From contig NZ_AECZ01000037.1 of the NCBI RefSeq assembly GCF_000179555.1, forward strand, positions 1 through 39,009: DNA of 39,009 nucleotides, read 5' to 3'. Within the stretch, counting starts at the first letter, position 1. Each line of letters opens with the position of its first letter. Position numbers and translations under genes: made by a program. The notes under the pieces are model-generated. The model was not told the DNA's origin, did no database searches, and saw only the letters and a program-made list of their open reading frames with translations. This stretch comes from Solidesulfovibrio fructosivorans JJ] (GTDB lineage: Bacteria > Desulfobacterota > Desulfovibrionia > Desulfovibrionales > Desulfovibrionaceae). Shown here in pieces: positions 17,459 to 25,931 of this stretch.

Positions 17459-17460
17459 GC

Positions 17461-19143
17461 GTGAACGTCTTCTCCCTGGCCAGCATTCCGCATCTGGCCC
17501 GAAACGCCCGGCGATTTCGGGAAATCGCCGGCGTTCTGGCCAAGTACGGCCTGGCCGAGTTCCTGGCCGTCACCGACCCCTCCTTTTTCAAGAATCATCT
17601 GACGGGGCCGGCCGGCGGCAGCCTTGCCGCCATGCGCCGCGACGAGCGGCTGCGCCTGGCGCTCACCGAACTCGGCCCCACAGCCATCAAGCTCGGCCAG
17701 ATACTCAGCACCCGGGCCGATCTCGTCGGCCCGGACCTGGCCCGGGAACTGGCCAAACTGCGCGACGACACCGAGCCCGACGCGCCCGAAACCGTGCGCC
17801 GCACCATCGAGGCCGAACTCGGCGCGCCCATGGCCGACCTCTTTCCCCGCTTCGAGGAAACGCCCATCGCCTCGGCCTCCATCGGCCAGGCGCACCGGGC
17901 GATGCTCCCGGACGGCACGGCTGTGGTGGTCAAGGTGCAGCACGCCGGCATCGAGGACGACGTGCGGGCCGACCTCGACATCGCCATGGGCCTGGCGGAG
18001 CTGGCCGAACGGGGCATCGTGCATCTGCGCCTCTACCAGCCCCTGGCCGTGGCCACGGAGATACGCCGCACCATCCTGCGCGAGCTGGATTTCGCCCGCG
18101 AGGAAAAGAACCTGCGGCATTTCGCGGCCAACTTCGCCGGCGACGCCCGGGTGGCCTTTCCCCGCCCCTTTCCCGAGCGGTGCGCCCGCCGGGTGCTGAC
18201 CATGGAGGAGCTTTCGGGCCGCACCGTGGCCGAGCTCGCCGCCGGGCCGAAGACGCCCGAGGAAAACGCCCATCGGGAAAAACTGGCCCGAAACGCGGCG
18301 GACATCTTTTTCGAGATGATCTTCCGAGACAACTTCTTCCATGCCGATCCGCATCCGGGCAACATCCTGATCCTTGGCGAGGACAGGCTGGGGCTGCTCG
18401 ACTGCGGCATGGTGGGGCGCATCGACGAACGCACGCGCCGGGCGCTGGAGGAGGCGCTCTTGGCCGTGGCCTCCGGCGACGCCGAAGCCATGACCGAGCA
18501 GGTCATGCGCCTTGGCCGGGTGCCGCCCGGACTCGACCGCGAGGCGCTTCGGGCCGACATCGAGGAATTCGTGGCCGACTATGCCGGCCAGTCCGTGGGG
18601 GAATTCGATCTGTCCGGGGCCCTTGGCGACGTCATGGGGCTGGTGCGCCGCCACGGCATTCTGCTGCCGCCGAGCGTGGCCATGCTCATCAAGGTTTTCA
18701 TCGTGCTCGAGGGCGCGGCCGCGACCCTCAATCCCGGCTTTTCCCTGATCGAGGTCATCACGCCCTATGCCTCGAAAATCCTCATGCGCCGCTTTTCGCC
18801 GGGCGAACTTTTCGGGCGGCTCAAGCGCAGCTCCCGGGACTGGAACGCGCTTTTTACCGCCTTTCCCCGCGACGTGTTGGAAATCCTGCGCCGGGGCCGG
18901 GAAGGCCGCCTCGACGTGCAGCTTTCCCACAAGGGCCTCGACGCGCCCATAAACCGCCTCGTCTACGGCATGCTCTGCGCCGCGCTTTTTCTGGGCTCGT
19001 GTCTGCTTTTGGCCAACCGCGTGCCGCCCATCCTCTTCGACGTATCGCTTTTCGGCGCCCTGGGCGGCTTCTGGTCCATCGGCCTCGGCCTGCGGCTCCT
19101 GCGCGCCATCAAGCGCTCGGGGGCACTCGGCCCCAAGCAATAG
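17461..19143 (+). CDS. UbiB/ABC1 (AarF) family atypical kinase
   Basis: The 560-aa protein has the family signatures: KLGQILSTRADLVG (the KxGQ element), an Ala-rich loop in ASIGQAHRAML, catalytic-fold Lys in VVVKVQHAG, ELDFAREEKNLRHF, and the metal-binding FHADPHPGNILI and LLDCGMVGRID blocks. Two C-terminal hydrophobic segments (about 505-525 and 528-550) anchor it to the membrane. UbiB members support isoprenoid quinone synthesis or lipid handling; in a menaquinone-using anaerobe the exact role is unknown. GTG 17461 lies 2 nt after the folD stop, with GGTGGAG upstream, so it is probably coupled to folD. Confidence 0.92.
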   Translation: MNVFSLASIPHLARNARRFREIAGVLAKYGLAEFLAVTDPSFFKNHLTGPAGGSLAAMRRDERLRLALTELGPTAIKLGQILSTRADLVGPDLARELAKLRDDTEPDAPETVRRTIEAELGAPMADLFPRFEETPIASASIGQAHRAMLPDGTAVVVKVQHAGIEDDVRADLDIAMGLAELAERGIVHLRLYQPLAVATEIRRTILRELDFAREEKNLRHFAANFAGDARVAFPRPFPERCARRVLTMEELSGRTVAELAAGPKTPEENAHREKLARNAADIFFEMIFRDNFFHADPHPGNILILGEDRLGLLDCGMVGRIDERTRRALEEALLAVASGDAEAMTEQVMRLGRVPPGLDREALRADIEEFVADYAGQSVGEFDLSGALGDVMGLVRRHGILLPPSVAMLIKVFIVLEGAAATLNPGFSLIEVITPYASKILMRRFSPGELFGRLKRSSRDWNALFTAFPRDVLEILRRGREGRLDVQLSHKGLDAPINRLVYGMLCAALFLGSCLLLANRVPPILFDVSLFGALGGFWSIGLGLRLLRAIKRSGALGPKQ

Positions 19144-19146
19144 GAG

Positions 19147-19178
19147 CGGCCGGCGGGGGAGACTCCGCCCGCCGGCCG
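19147..19178. terminator. Inverted repeat between convergent genes
   Basis: CGGCCGGCGGG (19147-19157) pairs with CCCGCCGGCCG (19168-19178). It fills the 43-nt gap between the UbiB-like gene (plus) and the amylase (minus) and probably blocks transcription in both directions. No U-tract is seen. Confidence 0.5.
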
Positions 19179-19186
19179 ACAAGGGC

Positions 19187-21034
19187 CTACCGTCCGTATA
19201 CCGCCAATTCCATGGGGGCGAGGGCCACGCGCACGGCGCGCACCGCTCCGCCGCTGACCCGGCCGTCGATGGCGCATGCGCCCGGGGCTTTCTCCGTCAG
19301 TTCGCAGGACATGGCCGCCGGGTCGTCGCGGTTGGAGTAAAGCGCCTTCCAAGCGCCGTCCACAGGCGCGTTCAGGGCATAGTCCACCAAGACCTCGCCG
19401 CTCCAGAGCGTCGTCGTGCTGGTATTGCCGACCACCAGCACCTCGCGGTCGTTGAGGATGCGCGAGAAGGCCAGCACGCCGCCGGGGTACGGCGAGATGC
19501 CGAAATCCACGCCGTCTCCGGAGACCGGCCGAAAATACTGCCGCCCGTAACGCAGGGCCGGCTGATCGTTTCGCAGTTCCGACAGCTTGCGCACGGCCTG
19601 ATAGAACGGATGCCCGGCGTCGAAGGCGGCCTCGCCGAGTCCCCACAGGGCCTCGCGCACGCAGGTGTCGCTGTCGCCCATGCCGCAAAGGCCCTGTTCG
19701 GTGCCGTAATACAGGCAGGGAATGCCCTGCAGGGTGAAAAGCAGGCCCATGGCCATGGTCAGTTGCGCGTCGTAGGCATGGGGATTTTGGGGATCACGGT
19801 AATAGAAACGGTTCTTCTGGTCGTGGTTATCGAGAAAGGTCACGAAATAGCGGCTGGCCTCGCCGTGGGAGCTCATGTGGTTGGCGAAGACGTGCTTGCG
19901 CTCCTCGAAGAAACGCGCCAGCCCGGCCGGGGTTTCCGAGCCCTTGAGCATGTCGCGCAGCTTGAAGAAAAGCGGGAAATCCAGGGCCGCGTCCACGCCC
20001 GTCACCCCGCCGGTTTCCGATGAATAGGCCCCGATGTAGCGCTTGATGGTCTCCTGGTTGTCCGCGCCCTCCCAGATTTCGCCGTAGGTGAAAAAATTCG
20101 CCTTGCCGATGGAGGCGGCGTATTCGCGCATGGCGTTGCCGAAGATGCGGGCGAAGTCCGGCTCCACGTACTTGAGGGTGTCGATGCGCAGGCCGTCGAC
20201 GTCGTAGCGCGCCACGAGATACTGGTAGGCGCGGATCAGCGTGTCGCGCACGGGCATGCGCCAGCCCCGTTGCGGGTCCTCGCAGGCGGCGTCGGTGACG
20301 AACTCCTTGAGCGAGCAAAAATCCCCGTACGCCTCGCTCCCGGCCCCCTGCCGGCGGAAATAGGCGTTGTCGCGCAGTTCCTTCGGTCCGATGGCCGCGC
20401 CCGGCGGACATTTGGCCGGGGCCTCGCTCCATTCCTTCATGGGATGGCCCTTTTCGTCGCGCCATTGGATGGGGTACTTGCCCCCGGAAAGACCGCATTC
20501 GCTGCAGACATTGCCATCAAGGTCATAGGCGAAAACGTCGCCGGCATGGTTGAGCACGACGTCGAGGATGACCCGCATACCCCGGGCATGGGCCGCATCC
20601 ACCAGATCGACCAGGTCCTGCTCCGTGCCGAAACGGGGATCGATTTCCAGCGGATTCTGAAAGCCGTAGCCGTGGTAGCCGCCCTCTTGTTCGGGGCAGC
20701 CCATGACCACGGGCGTGACCCACAGGGCCCCGACCCCGAGGCCGTGCAAGTAGTCGAGCCGCGCCGTGATGCCGGTCAGCGTCCCTCCCTGGAACCCGGA
20801 GAAGGGCGCGTCAAAGGGCATGTTCCTGGGGTCACCGTCAGGATTGTTGAACCGGTCGACCATGATGAAGTAGATCCACTCGTCACGCCAATCCACCGGC
20901 GAGGGGTAGGGCCTGGGGACGGCCACGTCCTTGCCCTTCACCTTGACCGGCCGGGAATCTGGAGTGTTCGCCTTGGCGAACGCGTCATTCACTTCCTGCG
21001 CGTACACGCTGTCCAGATGGGATGCGCCGTCCAT
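19187..21034 (-). CDS. GH13 alpha-amylase family glycosidase
   Basis: The 615-aa enzyme has the four conserved GH13 regions: DVVLNHAGD (about 158-166), GLRIDTLKY with the nucleophile Asp285, GEIWEG with acid/base Glu319, and FLDNHDQ with Asp405. The first barrel strand is WIYFIMVDRFNNPDGDPR. A beta-sandwich C-terminal domain follows from about 510 (DFGISPYPGGVLAFSRIL). There is no signal peptide, so it should act in the cytoplasm on glycogen or maltodextrins. An insert with Cys pairs (NVCSECG at 176-181, then C209, C240, C251) is unusual and might bind metal. ATG 21034 has GGAGG upstream; a longer frame has no ribosome-binding site. It stands alone behind an AT-rich upstream region. Confidence 0.92.
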   Translation of the reverse strand: MDGASHLDSVYAQEVNDAFAKANTPDSRPVKVKGKDVAVPRPYPSPVDWRDEWIYFIMVDRFNNPDGDPRNMPFDAPFSGFQGGTLTGITARLDYLHGLGVGALWVTPVVMGCPEQEGGYHGYGFQNPLEIDPRFGTEQDLVDLVDAAHARGMRVILDVVLNHAGDVFAYDLDGNVCSECGLSGGKYPIQWRDEKGHPMKEWSEAPAKCPPGAAIGPKELRDNAYFRRQGAGSEAYGDFCSLKEFVTDAACEDPQRGWRMPVRDTLIRAYQYLVARYDVDGLRIDTLKYVEPDFARIFGNAMREYAASIGKANFFTYGEIWEGADNQETIKRYIGAYSSETGGVTGVDAALDFPLFFKLRDMLKGSETPAGLARFFEERKHVFANHMSSHGEASRYFVTFLDNHDQKNRFYYRDPQNPHAYDAQLTMAMGLLFTLQGIPCLYYGTEQGLCGMGDSDTCVREALWGLGEAAFDAGHPFYQAVRKLSELRNDQPALRYGRQYFRPVSGDGVDFGISPYPGGVLAFSRILNDREVLVVGNTSTTTLWSGEVLVDYALNAPVDGAWKALYSNRDDPAAMSCELTEKAPGACAIDGRVSGGAVRAVRVALAPMELAVYGR

Positions 21035-21099
21035 TTGCCTTGTCCTCCGTGCAGAGTGTTGAAACCGGCACGCCGATACGCCTGCCCGAGACACGGAAG

Positions 21100-21195
21100 C
21101 CGCATACCACAAAATCTGTTTTTGAAACACGAAATGCATATCGCAAAACAAACATATCACCGAACATGCTGAAAATAAAACATATTTTTATAATG
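21100..21195 (-). promoter_or_regulatory. AT-rich upstream region of the amylase gene
   Basis: This stretch of about 95 nt is strongly AT-rich compared with its surroundings. It includes ATAAAA (21175-21180)/TTTTAT (21186-21191) and several TATA-like boxes on the minus strand. It probably holds the amylase promoter; I cannot fix a -35/-10 pair. The rest of 21035-21443 shows no gene. Confidence 0.4.
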
Positions 21196-21325
21196 CGCCG
21201 GGGAATCCCTCGGGCCAGCCCCCACCGCGACACTTCTCCTCCCCAAAAAACGCGGCACGAAACGCCTGCCGCACGCTGAAGCAAGGCGAAAGAATGGGAG
21301 GGCGGACAGGCCCGCGCGGGTCTGT

Positions 21326-21354
21326 CGCGGCGCGATACGGCCGCCGGCGCCGCG
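21326..21354 (-). terminator. Possible GC hairpin downstream of the NtrC-type gene
   Basis: CGCGGCGC (21326-21333) pairs with GCGCCGCG (21347-21354), about 90 nt after the regulator's stop. A GTTTTAAAAC palindrome lies beside it. No clear U-tract; weak call. Confidence 0.3.
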
Positions 21355-21443
21355 CGTTTTAAAACAGGGGGCAGGCTAAAGGGAAACAAACCTCTCCTGG
21401 CGGGACCGTTCGAGGCGCGGGGAGCTCCTTCGGGAGCGCGAGG

Positions 21444-22787
21444 CTAATCCAGGCCGTATTGCTTGAGCTTGCGCCACAGGGTGGTGCGGGGCACGCCGAG
21501 GATCTGGGCCGAGAGTCCCTTGTTGTAACCGGTGCGTTCGAGCACGCGCATGATGTAGCGCCGCTCCATCTCTTCAAGCGACACGAGCCCCTCGCCCTCG
21601 ATGGAATCGAAGGAGAGCTGGCGCAGGTCCGAGGGCAGGTCCTGGACCCGCAGCGTCTCCCCTTCGGCCAGGGCCACGCCGCGCTCGATGATGTTTTCCA
21701 GCTCCCGGACGTTGCCGGGGTAGCTGTAGGCACCCAGGATGCGCATGGCCTCGGGCTCGACCCGGGTGACGGATTTGTGGAAGGCCAGGCCGTATTTTTC
21801 CAGAAAGTAGGTGGTCAGCGGCGCGATGTCGTCGCGGCGTTCGTCCAGGCGCGGCAGGTGGATGGTCACGACATTCAGGCGAAAAAACAGGTCCTCGCGA
21901 AACGCGCCGACCGAGGCCTCGTGCTTGAGATCCTTGTTGGTGGCGGCAATAAGACGCACGTCGAGGTCGATGGGCTTGGTGCCGCCCACGCGCAGCAGCT
22001 TGCGCTCCTGGATGACGCGCAGGAGCTTGACCTGCATGGAAAGCGGCATCTCGCCGATCTCGTCGAGAAAGACCGTGCCCCCGGCCGCGGATTCGAACAG
22101 CCCGATGCGGGTGGCCGTCGCGCCGGTAAAAGCCCCCTTCTCGTAGCCGAACAGCTCGCTGCTGATGAGTTCGTCGGTAAACCCGCCGCAGTTAAACGAC
22201 ACGAACGGCCGGTCGCTGCGCTTGCTCTGGCTGTGCAGCGCCCTGGCCACCAGCTCCTTGCCCGTGCCGCTGGCTCCGAGCAGCAGCACGTTACAGTCGA
22301 TGGGGGCCACCTTGTCGATCATGGCGAAGACCTTGCGGATGGCCGGCGAGGTGCCGATCATGGCCTTGCCTTCGGGACCGTCGCGCAGCGCCTCCCGCAG
22401 CCGGGCGTTTTCCCGGCGCAGGTCGATGCGCTCCAGCGCCGCGCCGGCGAGGCTTCGCACCTCGGCCAGCTTCACCGGCTTTTGCACGTAGTGAAACGCC
22501 CCTTCCTTGACCGCCTCCACCGCCGTCTCGATGGAGCCGAACCCGGTCACGAGGATCACCTCGGTGTCGCGCGAGGCCGCCTTGATGCGGGGCAGAAGCG
22601 AAATACCGTCCTCGTCGGGCAACCGCAGGTCCAAAAAGACCAGGTCGAACGGGTCCTCGACCTGGCGGGCCAGAAACGACCGGCCTTCGGTAAAGGCCTC
22701 CACCGCGTCGCCGTCCTTGGCCAGGGCGCGGCTCAGGCGGTTGCACACGATGGTCTCGTCATCCACCACGGCGATGCGATGCTTCAT
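21444..22787 (-). CDS. NtrC-family sigma-54-dependent response regulator
   Basis: The 447-aa protein has a receiver domain (acidic pair 9-10, phospho-acceptor Asp53 in LVFLDLRLPDEDG, switch Thr in LVTGFGS, Lys in QKPV), a central AAA+ domain with Walker A GASGTGKE, the sigma-54 contact loop GAFTGA and Walker B GTVFLDEIGEM, and a C-terminal Fis-type helix-turn-helix (LSAQILGVPRTTLWRKLKQY). Such proteins, when phosphorylated, bind upstream palindromes and open sigma-54 promoters. ATG 22787 (AAGGGA upstream) overlaps the kinase stop as ATGA. Its likely target is the sigma-54 promoter at 24517-24533 that drives the divergent eleven-gene run. No sigma-54 element was found before its own operon. 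Confidence 0.95.
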   Translation of the reverse strand: MKHRIAVVDDETIVCNRLSRALAKDGDAVEAFTEGRSFLARQVEDPFDLVFLDLRLPDEDGISLLPRIKAASRDTEVILVTGFGSIETAVEAVKEGAFHYVQKPVKLAEVRSLAGAALERIDLRRENARLREALRDGPEGKAMIGTSPAIRKVFAMIDKVAPIDCNVLLLGASGTGKELVARALHSQSKRSDRPFVSFNCGGFTDELISSELFGYEKGAFTGATATRIGLFESAAGGTVFLDEIGEMPLSMQVKLLRVIQERKLLRVGGTKPIDLDVRLIAATNKDLKHEASVGAFREDLFFRLNVVTIHLPRLDERRDDIAPLTTYFLEKYGLAFHKSVTRVEPEAMRILGAYSYPGNVRELENIIERGVALAEGETLRVQDLPSDLRQLSFDSIEGEGLVSLEEMERRYIMRVLERTGYNKGLSAQILGVPRTTLWRKLKQYGLD

Positions 22788-24226
22788 GATGTCCCTTGCT
22801 CCGGGGCGTCTTCGGACGTGGCGGACGGCGCGACGGGCAGGCGCACGGTAAAGACCGCGCCGCCGCCCTCCGGGCACTCGACCTCGATGCGGCCGCCATG
22901 GCGCTTGACCAGGGAATAGGCCACGGCCAGCCCCAGGCCCGTGCCCTTGCCCACGCCCTTGGTGGTGAAAAACGGTTCGAAGATGTGCTCCCGCACGCTC
23001 GGGGCGATGCCGGGGCCGGTATCGGCCACGTTGATGCGGATATGGCCGGCGTCCCTGCCGAGGCACGTCTCCACGCGCACGACGCCGCCGGGAGGCGTGG
23101 CCTGCGCGGCGTTTTGCACGATGTTGACCAGCACCTGCTGGAGGCTTCGCATATCGCCCCGGATGGCGGGAAGCCGCGGGGCATACTCCGTTTCCAGGCA
23201 CACGCCCGCGGCCTGGATCTGGTTTTTGACCAGATTCAGGCTCGAACGCACGACCTCGGCCGGATCGAGAAGCACCAGCGGCGGACGCTCGGTGCGGGAA
23301 AAATCGAGCAGGTTGCGCACGATGTCCGCCGCCCGGTCGGCTTGCCCCGTGATGTCGTCCACAAGCTCCCGGCCGTCGGCGTCGAGGGTTTCGGCGTAAT
23401 CCTCGCGCAGCGCGTCGGCGGTCAGCGCGATGTTGTTGAGGGGGTTGTTGAGTTCATGGGCCACCCCGGCGGTGAAGGTGCCAAGCGCCGCCATCTTGCG
23501 GGCTTGCAGCAGGTCCTCCTGGTTGACCTCGATCTGGTGGGCCATGCGGTTAAACGCCCCCATGAGCCCGGAAATCTCGTCGGAAAGATCGGAGCGCAAG
23601 GCCACCGGCCTAAAATCGCCATCCCCCACCCGGCGCGTGGTCTCGCGCAGCAAGGCCAGCGGCCGCAGCACCCGGGTGGAGACGAGCGCCACCACGGCGA
23701 TGGTCACGGCCAGAAACACGCCGACAAAAGCGAACGGCAGGGCCAGCGACTGGCGGATGGTCTCGTGAATGCGGGCCCGCTTGGCCGAAAGGAGCCTGGT
23801 GGCGAAGTCGGTGAGCGCCTTGCCCTTGGTGCGCACGGCCTCGGTTTCCTCGGGCGTCGGCTTGCCCCGCTCGGACAGCCGGGACAGGGCCGTGCGGTAG
23901 GCTTCGAGATCGTTTAAAAATTCACGATAGGCTTTTTCCCCCAACTCGTGGGCCATGCCGCCAGTGAGCCCGCCGGCCAGACGGTCCACCTCGTCGAGGT
24001 AGTCGAGCCCTTCGCGAAGACTGGAAACATCATGATATAAAAGGAAATTTTTTTCAAAGCGCCGCACTTCCAAAATGTCGTTCTGCAAGTCCTCGACCCG
24101 CTCGCTGATCAGATAGCGCTCCCGAAGCGTCGACAGGCTGCCCAGGTGGAAGACGGCCAAAACCAGCACGGAGAACAGACTCACCGCGAACGCGAAGATC
24201 ATTTTGGAACGAATGGTGCGCAGCAT
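22784..24226 (-). CDS. Membrane sensor histidine kinase (HAMP)
   Basis: The 480-aa kinase has TM1 (about 8-29), a helical periplasmic sensor region (30-160) with [15 protein letters not shown] at 52-66, TM2 (about 163-183), HAMP (184-238), a dimerisation domain with phospho-acceptor His257 in [12 protein letters not shown], and an ATPase domain with [16 protein letters not shown] and [10 protein letters not shown]. The R-x2-EKN-x-L-L sensor motif resembles helical-bundle (HBM-like) sensors and recurs in the second kinase at 37141. ATG 24226 is chosen; a TTG at 24256 would add 10 residues. It is paired with the NtrC-type regulator through a 4-nt overlap and should phosphorylate it. Signal unknown. 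Confidence 0.93.
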   Translation of the reverse strand: MLRTIRSKMIFAFAVSLFSVLVLAVFHLGSLSTLRERYLISERVEDLQNDILEVRRFEKNFLLYHDVSSLREGLDYLDEVDRLAGGLTGGMAHELGEKAYREFLNDLEAYRTALSRLSERGKPTPEETEAVRTKGKALTDFATRLLSAKRARIHETIRQSLALPFAFVGVFLAVTIAVVALVSTRVLRPLALLRETTRRVGDGDFRPVALRSDLSDEISGLMGAFNRMAHQIEVNQEDLLQARKMAALGTFTAGVAHELNNPLNNIALTADALREDYAETLDADGRELVDDITGQADRAADIVRNLLDFSRTERPPLVLLDPAEVVRSSLNLVKNQIQAAGVCLETEYAPRLPAIRGDMRSLQQVLVNIVQNAAQATPPGGVVRVETCLGRDAGHIRINVADTGPGIAPSVREHIFEPFFTTKGVGKGTGLGLAVAYSLVKRHGGRIEVECPEGGGAVFTVRLPVAPSATSEDAPEQGTS

Positions 24227-24384
24227 GGCCTCAATCCTTGTTGCCGGGAGCGACAAGCTACCCTTTTTCGACCGCCCCGCAAAGCCGCCGGCCCCCCATG
24301 GATCGGTCGAGAAGGGTTAGCAAGCCCCATTCCAAACTTAACCCACTTATTTCATTGAATCGGCTATACCCGCCGGGACACGCA

Positions 24385-24401
24385 TGTTCCACTTCGGAAC
24401 A
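24385..24401. promoter_or_regulatory. Palindromic operator candidate 1 (TGTTCC-N5-GGAACA)
   Basis: A perfect 6-bp dyad with a 5-nt spacer, centred about 150 nt upstream of the predicted sigma-54 start site. This is a usual distance and form for an NtrC-type enhancer site. Binding by the divergent regulator is inferred. Confidence 0.5.
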
Positions 24402-24422
24402 AAGTCCGGCCGCCTCTTCGCC

Positions 24423-24441
24423 GTTTCTTCCAATCTGAAAC
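24423..24441. promoter_or_regulatory. Palindromic operator candidate 2 (GTTTC-N9-GAAAC)
   Basis: A 5-bp dyad with a 9-nt spacer, imperfectly extendable (CCG...CGG), centred about 110 nt upstream of the predicted start site. It is not the same sequence as candidate 1, so it may bind another factor or be chance. Confidence 0.35.
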
Positions 24442-24516
24442 ACGGCCGCTCCCTCCCCTGACGGCTACATTGCGGAAACGTCCGTATTCCCGCCATGTTG
24501 CCCTCTCTAAGCGATA

Positions 24517-24533
24517 TTGGCCCGCAGGTTGCT
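24517..24533 (+). promoter_or_regulatory. Sigma-54 (RpoN) promoter -24/-12
   Basis: TTGGCCCGCAGGTTGCT fits the consensus TTGGCACG-N4-TTGCT with one mismatch. GG (24519-24520) and GC (24531-24532) are separated by exactly 10 nt. The predicted start is near 24544, only about 11 nt before the UspA ATG at 24555. That leaves AAGGAAGG (24536-24543) outside the transcript and a short leader with GAG. The sequence fit is strong, the short leader is odd. Confidence 0.75.
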
Positions 24534-24554
24534 GCAAGGAAGGCGAGAACCGCC

Positions 24555-24995
24555 ATGGAACATATACTCGTTTGCATGACGCCCCGGCATGGGGCCTTTG
24601 GAGCGCTGGGGCGGGCCGTGGCCCTGGCCCGGCGCATCCCGGCCAAGGTGTCCGTGCTTTTCGTCACGGCTCCGCCCGAGGGACAGGCAACCCCGCCGCT
24701 GGCCGAGGTGGAGGCCCGGCGGCAGTTGCGCCTGCTCGTCGAACGGGCCCGGTCCGAGGGCGTCGCCATAGAGTGGTTCGTGGCCGAGGGGATATTCGAG
24801 GATGAGGTGATCCGATTCGCCAAGGACCGCAAGGTCACGCTGTTGGTGGCGGAAACCGCCGACGCGGAGGGGAGGCAGTCGGAGCGGGAAACACAGTCCC
24901 TGCGCCAGATCATGCACCGGGTCTCATGCCGGGTGGAGCTCGTCAGCCCGCGCAAGGACGCAACGGCAATGCAACCAAAAGGAAAGGCGACATGA
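24555..24995 (+). CDS. Universal stress protein (UspA family)
   Basis: The 146-aa protein starts with the UspA strand MEHILVCMTPRHG, continues through LALARRIPAKVSVLFV, and has IEWFVAEG and VTLLVAETADA strands with a final HRVSCRVELV strand. The ATP-binding G-x2-G-x9-G(S/T) motif is not evident, so it may be a non-ATP-binding member. ATG 24555 is chosen; an in-frame ATG at 24495 would lie upstream of the predicted sigma-54 start. It is the first gene of the run, and its stop overlaps the permease ATG (ATGA). In other bacteria UspA proteins next to transporters can regulate them. Confidence 0.82.
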   Translation: MEHILVCMTPRHGAFGALGRAVALARRIPAKVSVLFVTAPPEGQATPPLAEVEARRQLRLLVERARSEGVAIEWFVAEGIFEDEVIRFAKDRKVTLLVAETADAEGRQSERETQSLRQIMHRVSCRVELVSPRKDATAMQPKGKAT

Positions 24996-25930
24996 GCATT
25001 CCCATGACCATGTACCTGCCCATCGCCGGGAATTCGGTGAACATCCTGGCCGTACTCGGCCTGGGTGGGGGTGTGGGGCTTCTCTCGGGCATTTTCGGCG
25101 TCGGCGGGGGCTTCCTGATGACGCCGCTTCTGATGATGATGGGCATTCCGCCCACCGTGGCCGCGGCTTCGGACTCCAACCAGATCGTGGGCGCTTCCAC
25201 CTCGGGCACGCTGATCCACCTGCGGCTCGGCAACGTGGACGTCAAGATGGGCCTGCTGCTTCTCATCGGCGGCGTCGTCGGCGGCACGCTGGGCGTCCAG
25301 CTGATCAAGGTCCTGCGGGCCATGGGCAACGCCGACTTTCTCATCAGCATCACCTACGTGCTCATGCTCGGCAGCGTGGGCTCCTACATGTTCATCGAGT
25401 CCATCACCTCCATGCGCAAGGCCAAGAATCCGTCGCAAAAGCCGGCCGCGCCCAAAAAGCCCTCCGGCTACGCCCGGATGATGGCCAGCCTGCCCTTTCA
25501 GATGGAATTTCCCCGCTCGGGCGTGCGCATGTCGCTGATCATGCCCCTGTTTTTGGGCGGCCTGGTCGGCGTGCTGTCCGCCATCATGGGCGTCGGCGGC
25601 GGCTTCATCATGGTTCCGGTCATGGTCTACATGCTGCGCATGCCCATGCACGTGGTCGTGGGCACGAGCCTGTTCCAGGTGCTTTTCACCTGCTTAAACG
25701 TCACCATCATGCAGGCCTGGACCAACCACACCGTGGACTTCGTCCTGGCGCTGATTCTTCTGATCGGCTCGGCGCTCGGCGCCCAGATCGGCGCCCGCAT
25801 CGGCCGCAAGCTCAAGGGCGACCAGCTCAAGGTCTACCTGGCCGGCATCGTGCTGCTGGTGATGTTCAAGATGCTCTACGAACTGCTGGCCCGCCCCGAT
25901 GTGCTGCTGGCGGCCATTGGAGGACACTAG
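24992..25930 (+). CDS. TauE/SafE-family permease
   Basis: The 312-aa membrane protein has about eight hydrophobic segments and the two internal repeats of the family: GLLSGIFGVGGGFLMTP (29-45) and GVLSAIMGVGGGFIMVP (193-209). A basic cytoplasmic loop (MRKAKNPSQKPAAPKKPS, 141-158) separates the halves. Family members export sulfite, sulfoacetate or related organosulfur anions or import such ions; the substrate here is not shown by the sequence. In a sulfate reducer sulfite or sulfonate is plausible. It is coupled to uspA by a 4-nt overlap and followed after 1 nt by a TIGR02186-type gene, a pairing known from other Proteobacteria. Confidence 0.9.
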   Translation: MSIPMTMYLPIAGNSVNILAVLGLGGGVGLLSGIFGVGGGFLMTPLLMMMGIPPTVAAASDSNQIVGASTSGTLIHLRLGNVDVKMGLLLLIGGVVGGTLGVQLIKVLRAMGNADFLISITYVLMLGSVGSYMFIESITSMRKAKNPSQKPAAPKKPSGYARMMASLPFQMEFPRSGVRMSLIMPLFLGGLVGVLSAIMGVGGGFIMVPVMVYMLRMPMHVVVGTSLFQVLFTCLNVTIMQAWTNHTVDFVLALILLIGSALGAQIGARIGRKLKGDQLKVYLAGIVLLVMFKMLYELLARPDVLLAAIGGH

Positions 25931-25931
25931 C

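Noticed and set aside
17026-19182. 718-codon minus-strand frame opposite folD and the UbiB-like gene
   Set aside because: Opposite two genes with full family motifs; the shadow translation has no domain.
24385-24401. LexA box reading of TGTTCC-N5-GGAACA
   Set aside because: It does not fit the Gram-positive (CGAAC-N4-GTTCG) or Escherichia coli (CTGT-N8-ACAG) LexA patterns, and the sigma-54 context explains it better as an enhancer site.
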